Assembly: GCA_023434855.1 (NCBI GenBank)
Contig: JAEYSJ010000049.1
Location: 1 to 21,527 of the forward strand
Length of the DNA stretch: 21,527 nt
Source: Bacillota bacterium
GTDB taxonomy: Bacteria > Bacillota_C > Negativicutes > JAEYSJ01
Direction: 5' to 3'
The translations under genes were made by a program, and so were the position numbers. The notes beneath the pieces were generated by a model, which was not told the DNA's origin, ran no database searches, and worked only from the letters and a program-made list of their open reading frames with translations. Within the stretch, counting starts at the first letter, position 1, and each line of letters starts with the position of its first letter. Shown here piece after piece: positions 7,966-15,472 of this stretch.

Positions 7966-8877
7966 ATGCATGCTCAAATCGGCATCCCACGCGGCCTATT
8001 GTTTCACGAGTTTGGCGATTTATGGACCGAGTTTTTTCATAACTTAAAGGCTGATGTAACGATTTCACCTGAAACTAACCGGCAAATACTGGATAACGGC
8101 GCCATGCTTGCTATTGATGAATCATGCCTGCCGCTGAAAATATACCTTGGTCATGTGGCGGCCTTGCTGCCTGAATGCACTCACATTTTTGTGCCACGGG
8201 TGACCGGATATCACGATAATTTTTTTATGTGTGCCAAATTTGCCGGTCTGCCGGATATTATCAGCAATACTTTTGGTTTGTCACCTGACAGAATTATTGC
8301 CCCCAATATTGAGAATCGCTCATGGATGAGTCAGTATAAGGCAGCTCATACCGTCAGTTTGAAATCCGGCCTATCCCGGGCGTCCAGCTATCGCGCCTAC
8401 ATGCAGGCAAAAAGTTTTTGGCGCAGCAAGAACTATGACGATGTACCGTTATCCGGCACCAAAGCGGCGGTCATTGGTCACAGCTACCTGCTGCAGGATG
8501 CATTTTTCGGCAGTGACATATTTTCCACACTGGCGTCCAGAAACATTATTGCCCTTACACCGGAACATATCCCCAACAAAATACTGTATGACGAGGCCAA
8601 AGCTTTTCACCCTGATATCTACTGGCAGCTTTCCGCCAAACTGGCCGGCGCCGCCCGCTTTTTCAGTCAACAGCGGGATGTGGCCGGTATCATCCTGGTA
8701 TCAAGTTTTTGCTGCGGTCCCGACTCACTGGTAAATGAATATATTGAACATCATGTATTAAAAGACAGCGGCAAACCATATATTATCCTCAATCTTGACG
8801 AACATACCGGCAATGCCGGCATTGTCACCAGGCTGGAGGCATTTTTGGATTTGATGGATTGGAGGAAAGAAAATTGA
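7966..8877 (+). CDS. Acyl-CoA dehydratase activase-related protein, first DUF2229-type component
   Basis: This 303-residue protein belongs to the group found as the middle or C-terminal part of very large 2-hydroxyacyl-CoA dehydratase activators (DUF2229/COG3580-like, from memory). Seen here are the start IGIPRGLLFHEF, DESCLPLKIYLGH near residue 50, FFMCAKFAGLPD near 90 and SSFCCGPDS near 245. The C-terminal DEHTGNAGIVTRLEAF (from 278) is also there. The cysteines fall where the related proteins have theirs and may hold an iron-sulfur cluster. The ATG at 7966 has AAGGA eight bases upstream; the frame open from 7936 lacks one. No membrane segment or signal peptide is evident. It overlaps the next gene by four bases (TTGA). 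The true substrate or partner is unknown. Confidence 0.82.
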   Translation: MHAQIGIPRGLLFHEFGDLWTEFFHNLKADVTISPETNRQILDNGAMLAIDESCLPLKIYLGHVAALLPECTHIFVPRVTGYHDNFFMCAKFAGLPDIISNTFGLSPDRIIAPNIENRSWMSQYKAAHTVSLKSGLSRASSYRAYMQAKSFWRSKNYDDVPLSGTKAAVIGHSYLLQDAFFGSDIFSTLASRNIIALTPEHIPNKILYDEAKAFHPDIYWQLSAKLAGAARFFSQQRDVAGIILVSSFCCGPDSLVNEYIEHHVLKDSGKPYIILNLDEHTGNAGIVTRLEAFLDLMDWRKEN

Positions 8878-9980
8878 AAGTTACCTTTCCCCATATGGGT
8901 TATTTAAATATTCCTGTACGTAATATGTTGACAAACCTCGGAATTGACATTGTTGAAGCACCGCCTATTACCAAAAGAACGGTGGAATTAGGATCACTTC
9001 ACTCACCGGAAGGAGTTTGCCTGCCCTATAAAATTAATATGGGCAACTTTCTCGAAGGTTTGGAACAGGGCGCCGACACGGTGCTGACAGTGTGCGGGGC
9101 CGGGAAGTGCCGCTTAGGTTTCTATAACGCGGTACAGAAAATTGCCTTGGCAAAAAAACAGCAAGCTGCTGTACCCATCTATACCATTAATACTTCAACC
9201 AATTTATTTCCCCAGCTATACAAATTCCTGCGTGCAGCCTCTCCTCAGTCCGGCCGGCTGGAGATAATACGGAACATCGCTCTGGGTATCAAAACTCTCA
9301 AAGCCTTTGATGCTGTAAATGACGCCAAGAACTTTTATGGCGCGCGGGCTGCTTCCCCGGCCGACATAATAAATATGAACAACGACGCCGCAGCCACCTT
9401 GGGGAAATGCTGCAGTTTTAAAGAAATTAACCAGGCGCGCGACGTCATCATCGCCAAAATGCAGCCTAAAACCGGTCAAAATACCGCCAGTCCGGTAAAA
9501 GTCGGCCTAATTGGCGAATTCTATTTATTACTGGAGCCTTATGTCAATCACCGAGTTGAAGATTTGCTTGTTTCCCAGGGAGTCGAGGTCAAAAAATTTG
9601 TTTACACTGGCGATTGGGCCTATTCCCGCACCTTACTGGAAGCTCTGGGCCTGTACAACGAGGAAAAAGCCTATTTGGCTGATGCCCGCCCGTATTTGAA
9701 TTATCATGTCGGCGGCGACGGCCTGAAATCTGTCGGCAGTGCTCTATGGTGCGCCCGCCATGGCTATGACGGGATTATCCACGTTTACCCCTTTGGCTGC
9801 ATTCCTGAAGTGGTCGCTCAATATGCCTTGAAAAATGTCGCCAATGACTGCAATCTGCCGATGCTGACCTTAAGTGTTGACGAACATTCCAGCGATGTGG
9901 GAATTGTCACCCGCGTCGAAGCTTTTGTCGATTGCCTGAAAAGAAGACAAAAAAGTGGGACACAACCGAAAATATATTAA
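8874..9980 (+). CDS. Acyl-CoA dehydratase activase-related protein, second DUF2229-type component
   Basis: This 368-residue protein resembles the last segment of large CoA-dehydratase activators (COG3581-like, from memory). It begins KVTFPHMGYLNIPVRNML and has SPEGVCLPYKINMGNF near residue 50. C-x5-C in VCGAGKCRLGFYNAVQ lies near 80, YPFGCIPEVVAQYAL near 310, and the C-terminal DEHSSDVGIVTRVEAF starts at 336. That last motif is also the end of the upstream protein, so the two are probably distant paralogues. I chose the TTG at 8874 because GGAGG stands eight bases before it and it overlaps the previous stop codon as TTGA. A TTG at 8859 is in frame but has no ribosome binding site. The function is probably tied to the activase at 10258-11217. 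Confidence 0.82.
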   Translation: MKVTFPHMGYLNIPVRNMLTNLGIDIVEAPPITKRTVELGSLHSPEGVCLPYKINMGNFLEGLEQGADTVLTVCGAGKCRLGFYNAVQKIALAKKQQAAVPIYTINTSTNLFPQLYKFLRAASPQSGRLEIIRNIALGIKTLKAFDAVNDAKNFYGARAASPADIINMNNDAAATLGKCCSFKEINQARDVIIAKMQPKTGQNTASPVKVGLIGEFYLLLEPYVNHRVEDLLVSQGVEVKKFVYTGDWAYSRTLLEALGLYNEEKAYLADARPYLNYHVGGDGLKSVGSALWCARHGYDGIIHVYPFGCIPEVVAQYALKNVANDCNLPMLTLSVDEHSSDVGIVTRVEAFVDCLKRRQKSGTQPKIY

Positions 9981-9990
9981 AAACATTTCT

Positions 9991-10100
9991 AACCACAGAG
10001 GACACAGAGGGCACAGAGGGATTATGATGAAACTCATACTCCCCGTGAGATAAATATCGAGCCGTTCCACTCCGTGTGCTCCGCGTACTCCGTGGTTCAA
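9991..10100. repeat. Family A element, copy A2a (short form)
   Basis: The left arm has three 9-bp units (ACAGAGGAC, ACAGAGGGC, ACAGAGGG). The right arm, TCCGTGTGCTCCGCGTACTCCGTGGTT, carries several C-for-T changes relative to other copies, so the arms no longer pair perfectly. The core CGAGCCGTTCCACT is kept. It begins just behind the stop codon at 9980 and is the first of two tandem copies with a 128-bp period. Confidence 0.8.
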
Positions 10101-10118
10101 ATATTCTAAAAACATTCT

Positions 10119-10224
10119 AACCGCAGAGGACACAGAGGGCACAAAGGGATTATGACGAATACTTATATTCCCTGCGAGATGCACATCGAGCCGTTCCACT
10201 CTGTGTCCTCTGTGGTTCAAAAAA
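10119..10224. repeat. Family A element, copy A2b (short form, tandem with A2a)
   Basis: The second tandem copy has left arm AACCGCAGAGGACACAGAGG and right arm CTCTGTGTCCTCTGTGGTTC. About 20 bases before the arm (AATATTCTAAAAACATTC) also match the sequence before A2a, so the duplication includes flank. The pair fills the gap between two convergent genes, in which no T-tract terminator is visible. Confidence 0.8.
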
Positions 10225-10257
10225 TATTAGCACAGGCTTTCTACAATCCATATCTTC

Positions 10258-11217
10258 TTACGGCGAAACGCTGTTGCTCCATTTTCCGCAGCGGTCGCCC
10301 CAGCGGGCGGCTACCTGGTCGTTCATTTTTATTTCAATTACTTCGCATAAATTAGGACAGCCGCCGCATTCCAGATTGTTGGAAGAATAGGTGTAATCAA
10401 GCAGATCAAAACCGCGAAAGGCAGTTTTGCCATTGGCGCGTACTTGCTCCTTTGCCAGCAGCGCTGCGCCTATCGCTCCCATAACGTTATAATGGGGCGG
10501 AATTACCACCTGACAATTCAGCGCCTCTTCAAAAGCGCGTTTCATCCCTTTGTTGGCTGCTACGCCTCCCTGAAACAAAATAGGACCGTTGATTGTCTTG
10601 CCTTTGCCCACATTATTAAGATAGTTGCGCACCAAAGCCTGGCATAAACCATTGAGAATATCCGGAATCTGATGCCCGGTCTGCTGTTTATGGATCATAT
10701 CCGACTCGGCAAAAACGGCGCAGCGCCCTGCCACCCGCACAGGGGTTGTTGAGGCAACTGCCCGATCGCCAAATTCTTCAATCGGCAAATTCAGTCTGGC
10801 AGACTGCTGGTCCAGAAAAGACCCTGTACCCGCCGCGCATACCGTATTCATGGCAAAATCTGTTACTACACCATTGCGGATAATAATCATTTTAGAATCC
10901 TGCCCGCCAATCTCAATTACCGTTTGCACATCAGGCACAATATGCATAGCAGCCACCGCATGGGCTGTTATTTCGTTTTTTATGGAATCAGCGCCTACCA
11001 TTACCCCGGCCAGTTGACGCCCGCTGCCGGTAGTCCCAACACTTTTCACTGTAATTTCCGGGTTGCGTTCCTTTACCTGGCGCAAGCTATCCTGAACAGC
11101 GGCAATCGGCCGTCCCTGGGTACGGACATAGAGAGTATCCAGAACTTCACCACCGTCGTTAAGTAATGCAATGTTGGTACTCACAGAACCAACATCTATA
11201 CCCAAACTAACCTGCAA
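10258..11217 (-). CDS. Acyl-CoA dehydratase activase (BadF/BadG/BcrA/BcrD ATPase family)
   Basis: This 319-residue ASKHA-fold ATPase resembles HgdC, which hydrolyses ATP to push one electron onto a 2-hydroxyacyl-CoA dehydratase. It shows the phosphate loop GIDVGSVSTNIAL (6-18), IEIGGQDSKM near 101-110, and both ligands of the subunit-bridging [4Fe-4S] cluster, C127 in NTVCAAGTGSF and C166 in AGRCAVFAESD. FQGGVAANKG is near 215-225. A tail beyond the ATPase adds C284, C287, C291 and C310, not part of the classical 260-residue HgdC. The TTG at 11217 follows AAAGGGGGG at a proper distance. It faces the two DUF2229-type genes across a repeat pair. No dehydratase subunit lies in the window, so the target is unknown. 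Confidence 0.9.
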   Translation of the reverse strand: MQVSLGIDVGSVSTNIALLNDGGEVLDTLYVRTQGRPIAAVQDSLRQVKERNPEITVKSVGTTGSGRQLAGVMVGADSIKNEITAHAVAAMHIVPDVQTVIEIGGQDSKMIIIRNGVVTDFAMNTVCAAGTGSFLDQQSARLNLPIEEFGDRAVASTTPVRVAGRCAVFAESDMIHKQQTGHQIPDILNGLCQALVRNYLNNVGKGKTINGPILFQGGVAANKGMKRAFEEALNCQVVIPPHYNVMGAIGAALLAKEQVRANGKTAFRGFDLLDYTYSSNNLECGGCPNLCEVIEIKMNDQVAARWGDRCGKWSNSVSP

Positions 11218-11303
11218 AGAAAATCCCCCCTTTGATTATTAACCGTAATAGTATGCCCGCAATGCCCGGAAAAGATGTAAGAAAAGCGCGAATGCTGGTT
11301 ATG

Positions 11304-11557
11304 GGGGAACGGCTAACCACAGAGGACACAGAGGGCACAGAGGGGATTATTATTGCTTATATTCACTGCTAAGCTCCGCTCTAGTGTATTTCACATTACC
11401 ACAGTCGGTGCCGATTGATACTTTCCCTTTGCGACGTTCTGAATTCATGGTGCTACACTTCGCCATTGCCATTGCAATATAATTTCCCAATTTCATTGTT
11501 CGAATAAATATACGCGCCGTTCCACTCTGTGTCCTCTGTGTCCTCTGTGGTTCAAAA
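11304..11557. repeat. Family A element, copy A3 (long form)
   Basis: It starts GGGGGAACGGCTAACCACAGAGG and ends CTCTGTGGTTCAAAAAC. The arms are complementary over more than 25 bases. The interior (about 190 bases) shares segments with copy A5, such as GCGACGTYCTGAAYTCA and the stretch before the right arm. After the right arm, CAGCACAAGCTTCCTACA also resembles the flank of A2b and A5, so the element may extend about 20 bases further. Together with the mgtC terminator it fills most of the 416-base gap 11218-11633; the remainder (11218-11303) shows no convincing promoter. Confidence 0.85.
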
Positions 11558-11583
11558 ACAACAGCACAAGCTTCCTACATAAA

Positions 11584-11628
11584 AAAACCGACGTTCCTCT
11601 GAGCGCCGGTCTAATCAAGGTCGGTTTT
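11584..11628 (-). terminator. Intrinsic terminator of the mgtC-family gene
   Basis: On the minus strand, ACCGGCG and CGTCGGT (one G-U pair) enclose a ten-base loop and run into TTTTTTT. An alternative longer-range stem, AAAACCGAC with GTCGGTTTT, uses the same 3' half. It begins about six bases beyond the stop codon. Confidence 0.75.
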
Positions 11629-11633
11629 CTGTT

Positions 11634-12293
11634 TTAAAGCTCCCTTCGTACCGAAAGGATGCCTTGAATCTCCGAAAGGACGGCTGTTACTTCATTGATG
11701 CTAACATTTGTTGGGAAATACAGCATTAATGACAAGTCCAGGTTCTTGCCCTGTTCTTCTATCTTGATATCGCGGATGCTTACACCATGGCCGCCCAGGA
11801 CGGCACCAATTTTGCCAATTTGACCAGGCGAATTAATGCTTTTAATTACCAGTCCCACCAGATGCTCTGCACAGTCTTTTTTCTCCAGCCGGCCCACAAG
11901 GTACAAGGTAATAAAGACCAGGCCGGTTGTAAGGCAGGCCCCTAAATAATAGCCGCTGCCCACTGCCAGGCCGACACCGGATACCACCCATAAGCTGGCG
12001 GCAGTTGTTAATCCTTTTATTGTCAATCCTTCCCGCATGATGCTGCCTGCCCCTAAGAAGCCTATACCGCTTACCACCTGCGCGGCTAGCCTGGTAGGAT
12101 CGGCATTGGTCATGCCTTGTACGGAATAATATATATTTATCGATAATATCATAATCAGGCATGAGCCGATGCACACCAGAATGTGGGTACGCAGTCCAGC
12201 CGATTTATTCCTTATCTGGCGTTCATAACCGATAATTCCACCTAAAACAACAGCTACCAGTAACTTTAATGCGATATCCAACTCGCCAATCAT
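11634..12293 (-). CDS. MgtC/SapB-family inner membrane protein
   Basis: This 219-residue membrane protein has about five hydrophobic segments, roughly residues 7-22, 38-54, 66-82, 90-108 and 112-132. A C-terminal soluble ACT-like domain follows at about 145-219. The family signature DPTRLAAQVVSGIGFLGAG and GLTTAASLWVVSGVGLAVG are plain, as is the early GYERQIRNKSAGLRTH. Family members are linked to growth at low magnesium, F-type ATPase control or virulence; the role in this organism is not shown by the sequence. The ATG at 12293 follows AGGAGG by eight bases. The gene is divergent from the metal-sensor/ATPase pair. It has its own promoter and terminator, so it is probably a single-gene unit. 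Confidence 0.9.
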   Translation of the reverse strand: MIGELDIALKLLVAVVLGGIIGYERQIRNKSAGLRTHILVCIGSCLIMILSINIYYSVQGMTNADPTRLAAQVVSGIGFLGAGSIMREGLTIKGLTTAASLWVVSGVGLAVGSGYYLGACLTTGLVFITLYLVGRLEKKDCAEHLVGLVIKSINSPGQIGKIGAVLGGHGVSIRDIKIEEQGKNLDLSLMLYFPTNVSINEVTAVLSEIQGILSVRREL

Positions 12294-12307
12294 TCCATTT
12301 TCCTCCT

Positions 12308-12353
12308 AAGGTCAACTAACCTTAAATATACTAAAAATTCACGCAAAATACAA
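12308..12353 (-). promoter_or_regulatory. Promoter and start-point inverted repeat of the mgtC-family gene
   Basis: On the minus strand TTGTAT (12353-12348), 17 bases, TATATT (12330-12325). Just downstream AAGGT-TAGTTG-ACCTT (12323-12308) is an inverted repeat directly abutting the AGGAGG ribosome binding site. It could be an operator at the start point or a small 5' hairpin. Confidence 0.5.
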
Positions 12354-12392
12354 TGGCAGAAAATTACATTTCAATCCTTCCTTAGCTATCTA

Positions 12393-12422
12393 TTGACATC
12401 TGCGCATATAACATTATATTAT
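12393..12422 (+). promoter_or_regulatory. Promoter of the cadC-cadA-like operon
   Basis: TTGACA (12393-12398) is followed after 18 bases by TATTAT (12417-12422). The start would fall near 12430, just before or inside the operator palindrome at 12439-12452, which is the usual repression geometry for ArsR-family sensors. Confidence 0.65.
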
Positions 12423-12438
12423 AAAACCAAGTTATATG

Positions 12439-12452
12439 TGAACGATTGTTCA
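12439..12452. promoter_or_regulatory. ArsR/SmtB-type operator
   Basis: TGAACGATTGTTCA fits the TGAA-N6-TTCA half-site pattern used by SmtB/CzrA/CadC-type repressors, and its outer flanks (ATATG...CATAT) partly extend the symmetry. It lies between the promoter and the sensor start codon, so the sensor probably represses its own operon until metal binds. Confidence 0.7.
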
Positions 12453-12470
12453 TATGAAGAGGTGAGCAAT

Positions 12471-12833
12471 ATGAGTGACCTTGAATGTGATATCTGCGAA
12501 CAGTTGTGTGAGCATCCCCGCATAATTTGCCTGGCAAAAAAAGACATGCTGCCTGAGGATAATGTGATGCTGCTGGCGGATACCTTTAAGATTTTAGGTG
12601 ATCCTACCAGAATAAGAATATTGCATATTTTATCCCAGCGGGAGATGTGCGTCTGTGATATTGCCGCAACCCTCAATATGGGGCAATCAGCCATTTCCCA
12701 CCAACTGAGAACACTGCGCAGCGCCAGACTAGTAAAATACCGTAAAGACGGCAAAGCAGCCTGGTATTCGCTTGACGATGAGCACATTGTGGCTCTCATC
12801 GGCCAGGGCTTGGAACATGTTGGGCATATCTAG
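12471..12833 (+). CDS. cadC: CadC/SmtB-type metal-responsive ArsR-family repressor
   Basis: This 120-residue winged-helix dimeric repressor should release DNA on binding Cd, Pb or Zn. Two metal-site signatures are visible. The alpha-3N type comprises N-terminal C6, C9, C13 and C20 plus C60 and C62 in EMCVCDIA. The alpha-5 type is D103, H105, H116 and H119 (DxH-N10-HxxH). The recognition helix region is MGQSAISHQLRTLRSARLV. The ATG at 12471 has GAGGTG at a suitable distance; the frame open from 12393 starts in the promoter. It is followed 11 bases later by the transport ATPase, in one operon. The symbol is by function and family; which metal is sensed is inferred from the cysteines. Confidence 0.9.
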   Translation: MSDLECDICEQLCEHPRIICLAKKDMLPEDNVMLLADTFKILGDPTRIRILHILSQREMCVCDIAATLNMGQSAISHQLRTLRSARLVKYRKDGKAAWYSLDDEHIVALIGQGLEHVGHI

Positions 12834-12844
12834 GAGGAATAGAA

Positions 12845-15259
12845 ATGAATAAACGCAATGATGACTCAAAACAGGCAGCCGCCACCTGTCTGGAAACAGC
12901 AGCCGCCGTCGACGGCGCCGATGTAATAAACAGTACATTCACCGTTGAAGGCCTGGATTGCGCCGATTGCGCCGCTAAGCTGGAAAAAGCGATTCAGCGG
13001 CTGCAAGGAGTTACTGACGCCCAAATGAATTTCGCCGCTGCCAAAATTAAGGTGGACTATGACAGCGCCTGCCTGCAGCCGGCTGATATATTAAAAGTAA
13101 TCAGCGGTTTCGGTTATAATGCCAGCCTGGTAAAAACAGCCCACGACGCCCCCGGTCTGCGCAAAAGTGTTTTACGGATTAGCGGGCTTGACTGCGCCGA
13201 ATGTGCCTCTTCACTGGAAAAAAGAATTGTTGCCTTAGCGGGTGTACATACAGCCAATATTAACTTCGGCGCCGGCAAACTGACAGTGGAACATACTGCT
13301 CCGCTTCATGAAATATTGCATGCTGTTAAACAGGCAGGCTATCAGGCAGACAGCATTGATAATCTACAGGAATACCAGCAAAATAAAACGACCTGGTGGA
13401 ATAACACCAAAATGCTGGGAACTATCCTGTCAGGTATCTTTTTGGTCCTGGCAACTGCCGCCGGCTTGTGGGGTGTTGAAGACAAAATCGTCACCTGGAT
13501 ATATTTTGCCGCCATTTTGGCAGGTGGCTATAATGTTGCCAAAAGCGGACTCTATGGCTTGCGTACATTGACGCTGGATACCAATTTACTAATGGTCATT
13601 GCCGTACTGGGCGCCATTGCGATCAACCAGTTAAGTGAAGGTGCCACAGTTGTATTTTTATTCGCAGTCGGTAATGCGCTGCAGGCATATACCATGGACA
13701 AGACACGGCAATCGATCCGCACTTTGATGGAATTGGCACCCCCTGCGGCAACGGTAAGGCGGGACGGACAAGAATTCAGTCTGCCTGTTGAAGATATAGC
13801 TGTTGGCGATGTTATTATCGTAAAACCCGGCGAACGCATTGCTATGGACGGCATAGTCCTCACCGGGACGTCGACGGTAAATCAGGCGGCCATCACCGGT
13901 GAATCCCTGCCTGTGGAAAAAAACAAGGGAGATACTGTTTACGCAGGTACGGTAAATGAACAGGGCGCTTTAGAGATAACTGTTGCCAAACTTACCGAGG
14001 ACTCCACACTGTCCAAGATCATGCATCTCGTCGAGGAAGCCCAGGCGGAAAAAGCGCCGTTACAACAGTTTGTCGATGTTTTTGCCAAATACTATACACC
14101 GACTGTCATAATCGGCGCGATTGCTTTGCTCCTTATTCCCTGGCTGGGATTTCACCGGTCTGCCGATGAATGGTTTTACCGCGCTCTGATATTGTTGGTG
14201 ATTTCCTGTCCTTGTGCCCTTGTTATATCTACACCGGTCTCCATCGTCTCGGCAATAGGTAACGCCTCGCGGCACGGTGTGCTTATTAAAGGCGGTGCTT
14301 ATCTTGAACAAATGGGTATAGTTGAAGCCATCGCCTTTGATAAGACAGGCACCCTCACCCGTGGTCAACCTGTGGTCACCGATATTGTACCGTTAAACGG
14401 ATTTACCGGGGACGAACTTTTGTCTGCGGCAGCTGCCGTGGAAAGATGGTCGGAACACCCTATTGCCCGGGCAATTGTTGTTAAAGCCGGTGACCTGTCC
14501 TTACAATCTTCAACTAACTTTAAGGCATTACTCGGCAGAGGCGCACAGGCCATTGTCGATGGCAGGGCAATATATGCCGGCAGCCTTCGCCTGTTTGAAG
14601 AACTGGATCATTCTCTGGCATCCTGTAAGGAAAAGCAGATTGAATTTGAGCAGCAAGGCAAAACAGTCATATTTGTTGGTACCGCCGAAACAGTATATGG
14701 GATGATTGCCGTAGCCGACCAGTTGCGGGACAACAGCAAAGAAGCAGTACAGAAATTACGGTCTTATGGCGTACGAAAAATAGTCATGCTAACAGGCGAT
14801 AACAACCGGGTAGCTAAAACAATTGCCGGAGAGTTGAAATTAAACTCCTTTTATAGTGAACTGCTGCCACAAGACAAGGTGACAACGATTAAACGCATGG
14901 CCCGCCATTACGGCTGTGTAGCCATGGTCGGGGATGGGATCAATGATGCGCCGGCGCTGGCGGCAGCCAATATCGGAATTGCCATGGGAGTAGCAGGCTC
15001 GGATGCTGCTCTGGAAACAGCCGATATCGCTTTGATGGCTGACGATTTAAGCAAACTGGCCTATATCATCAGGCTCAGCCGCAAAACGGTAAGGGTTATT
15101 AAACAAAATATCGCTTTTTCGGTTATTGTAAAATTGTTGTTCGTTCTGGCAACCTTTGCCGGAGTTGTGACCCTATGGATGGCCGTATTCGCCGACACCG
15201 GCGCCGCCCTCCTGGTAACCCTGAACGGCATGCGCCTCGTGCGCGAAATACGCGTATAG
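12845..15259 (+). CDS. cadA: Cd/Zn/Pb-exporting P1B-type ATPase
   Basis: This 804-residue membrane pump probably exports divalent soft metals. Two N-terminal heavy-metal-associated domains carry DCADC (C39, C42) and DCAEC (C117, C120); the acidic residue within the pair suits Zn/Cd/Pb rather than copper. Membrane helices start near residue 190. AITGESLPVE lies in the actuator domain, the CPC metal site is at 455-457, and the phosphorylated D499 sits in DKTGTLTRG. SEHPIARAI is the nucleotide-domain SEHP motif, and GDGINDAPAL starts at 696. The two domains make it longer than the plasmid CadA of about 727 residues. The ATG at 12845 follows AGGAGGA by six bases. It is cotranscribed with the sensor and ends at repeat A4. 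Confidence 0.94.
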   Translation: MNKRNDDSKQAAATCLETAAAVDGADVINSTFTVEGLDCADCAAKLEKAIQRLQGVTDAQMNFAAAKIKVDYDSACLQPADILKVISGFGYNASLVKTAHDAPGLRKSVLRISGLDCAECASSLEKRIVALAGVHTANINFGAGKLTVEHTAPLHEILHAVKQAGYQADSIDNLQEYQQNKTTWWNNTKMLGTILSGIFLVLATAAGLWGVEDKIVTWIYFAAILAGGYNVAKSGLYGLRTLTLDTNLLMVIAVLGAIAINQLSEGATVVFLFAVGNALQAYTMDKTRQSIRTLMELAPPAATVRRDGQEFSLPVEDIAVGDVIIVKPGERIAMDGIVLTGTSTVNQAAITGESLPVEKNKGDTVYAGTVNEQGALEITVAKLTEDSTLSKIMHLVEEAQAEKAPLQQFVDVFAKYYTPTVIIGAIALLLIPWLGFHRSADEWFYRALILLVISCPCALVISTPVSIVSAIGNASRHGVLIKGGAYLEQMGIVEAIAFDKTGTLTRGQPVVTDIVPLNGFTGDELLSAAAAVERWSEHPIARAIVVKAGDLSLQSSTNFKALLGRGAQAIVDGRAIYAGSLRLFEELDHSLASCKEKQIEFEQQGKTVIFVGTAETVYGMIAVADQLRDNSKEAVQKLRSYGVRKIVMLTGDNNRVAKTIAGELKLNSFYSELLPQDKVTTIKRMARHYGCVAMVGDGINDAPALAAANIGIAMGVAGSDAALETADIALMADDLSKLAYIIRLSRKTVRVIKQNIAFSVIVKLLFVLATFAGVVTLWMAVFADTGAALLVTLNGMRLVREIRV

Positions 15260-15269
15260 AGGAGACCTC

Positions 15270-15445
15270 GGGGAACGGCTAACCACAGAGGGCACAGAGG
15301 GGGGATATGATGAATACTCATATTCCCCGTGGCGTGCTAAACTCAACGTATTACCGCCTTTCTGAAGCTCAAAACACATATCTTCGCTAGATGAATATCG
15401 AGCCGTTCCACTCTGTGTCCTCTGTGTCCTCTGTGGTTCAAAAAC
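15270..15445. repeat. Family A element, copy A4 (middle-length form)
   Basis: It starts GGGGAACGGCTAACCACAGAGG and ends CTCTGTGTCCTCTGTGGTTCAAAAA. Behind the left arm an internal hairpin, GGGGATATGA/TCATATTCCCC, is visible. Its interior closely matches the first part of A5 (GTGCTAAACTCAACGTATTACC) but lacks the later A5 segment. It lies between the convergent cadA and C_GCAxxG gene ends, 10 bases behind the cadA stop. Confidence 0.85.
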
Positions 15446-15446
15446 A

Positions 15447-15468
15447 AAAAAGCCCATCAGGGCTTTTT
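15447..15468. terminator. Bidirectional intrinsic terminator between cadA and the C_GCAxxG gene
   Basis: AAAAAGCCC-ATCA-GGGCTTTTT has a nine-base stem and a four-base loop, with T-rich sequence on both strands after the stem. It starts four bases beyond the stop of the minus-strand gene and directly touches repeat A4. Confidence 0.88.
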
Positions 15469-15472
15469 CTTA

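Noticed and set aside
10085..10105. GTGGTTCAAAT resembling the T-arm of a tRNA
   Set aside because: The motif is the conserved right end of the family A repeat; no acceptor, D or anticodon stems are present around it.
9870..10220. A 116-codon open frame on the minus strand with repeated RGHR/PLCPLCPL-like segments
   Set aside because: It is made by the 9-bp periodic arms of A2a and A2b, which keep all frames open; it overlaps the end of a real gene and has no ribosome binding site.
9991..10224. Regularly repeated short units as a possible CRISPR array
   Set aside because: The units are 9 bp, contiguous and arranged as opposing arms; there are no unique spacers of uniform length and no cas genes.
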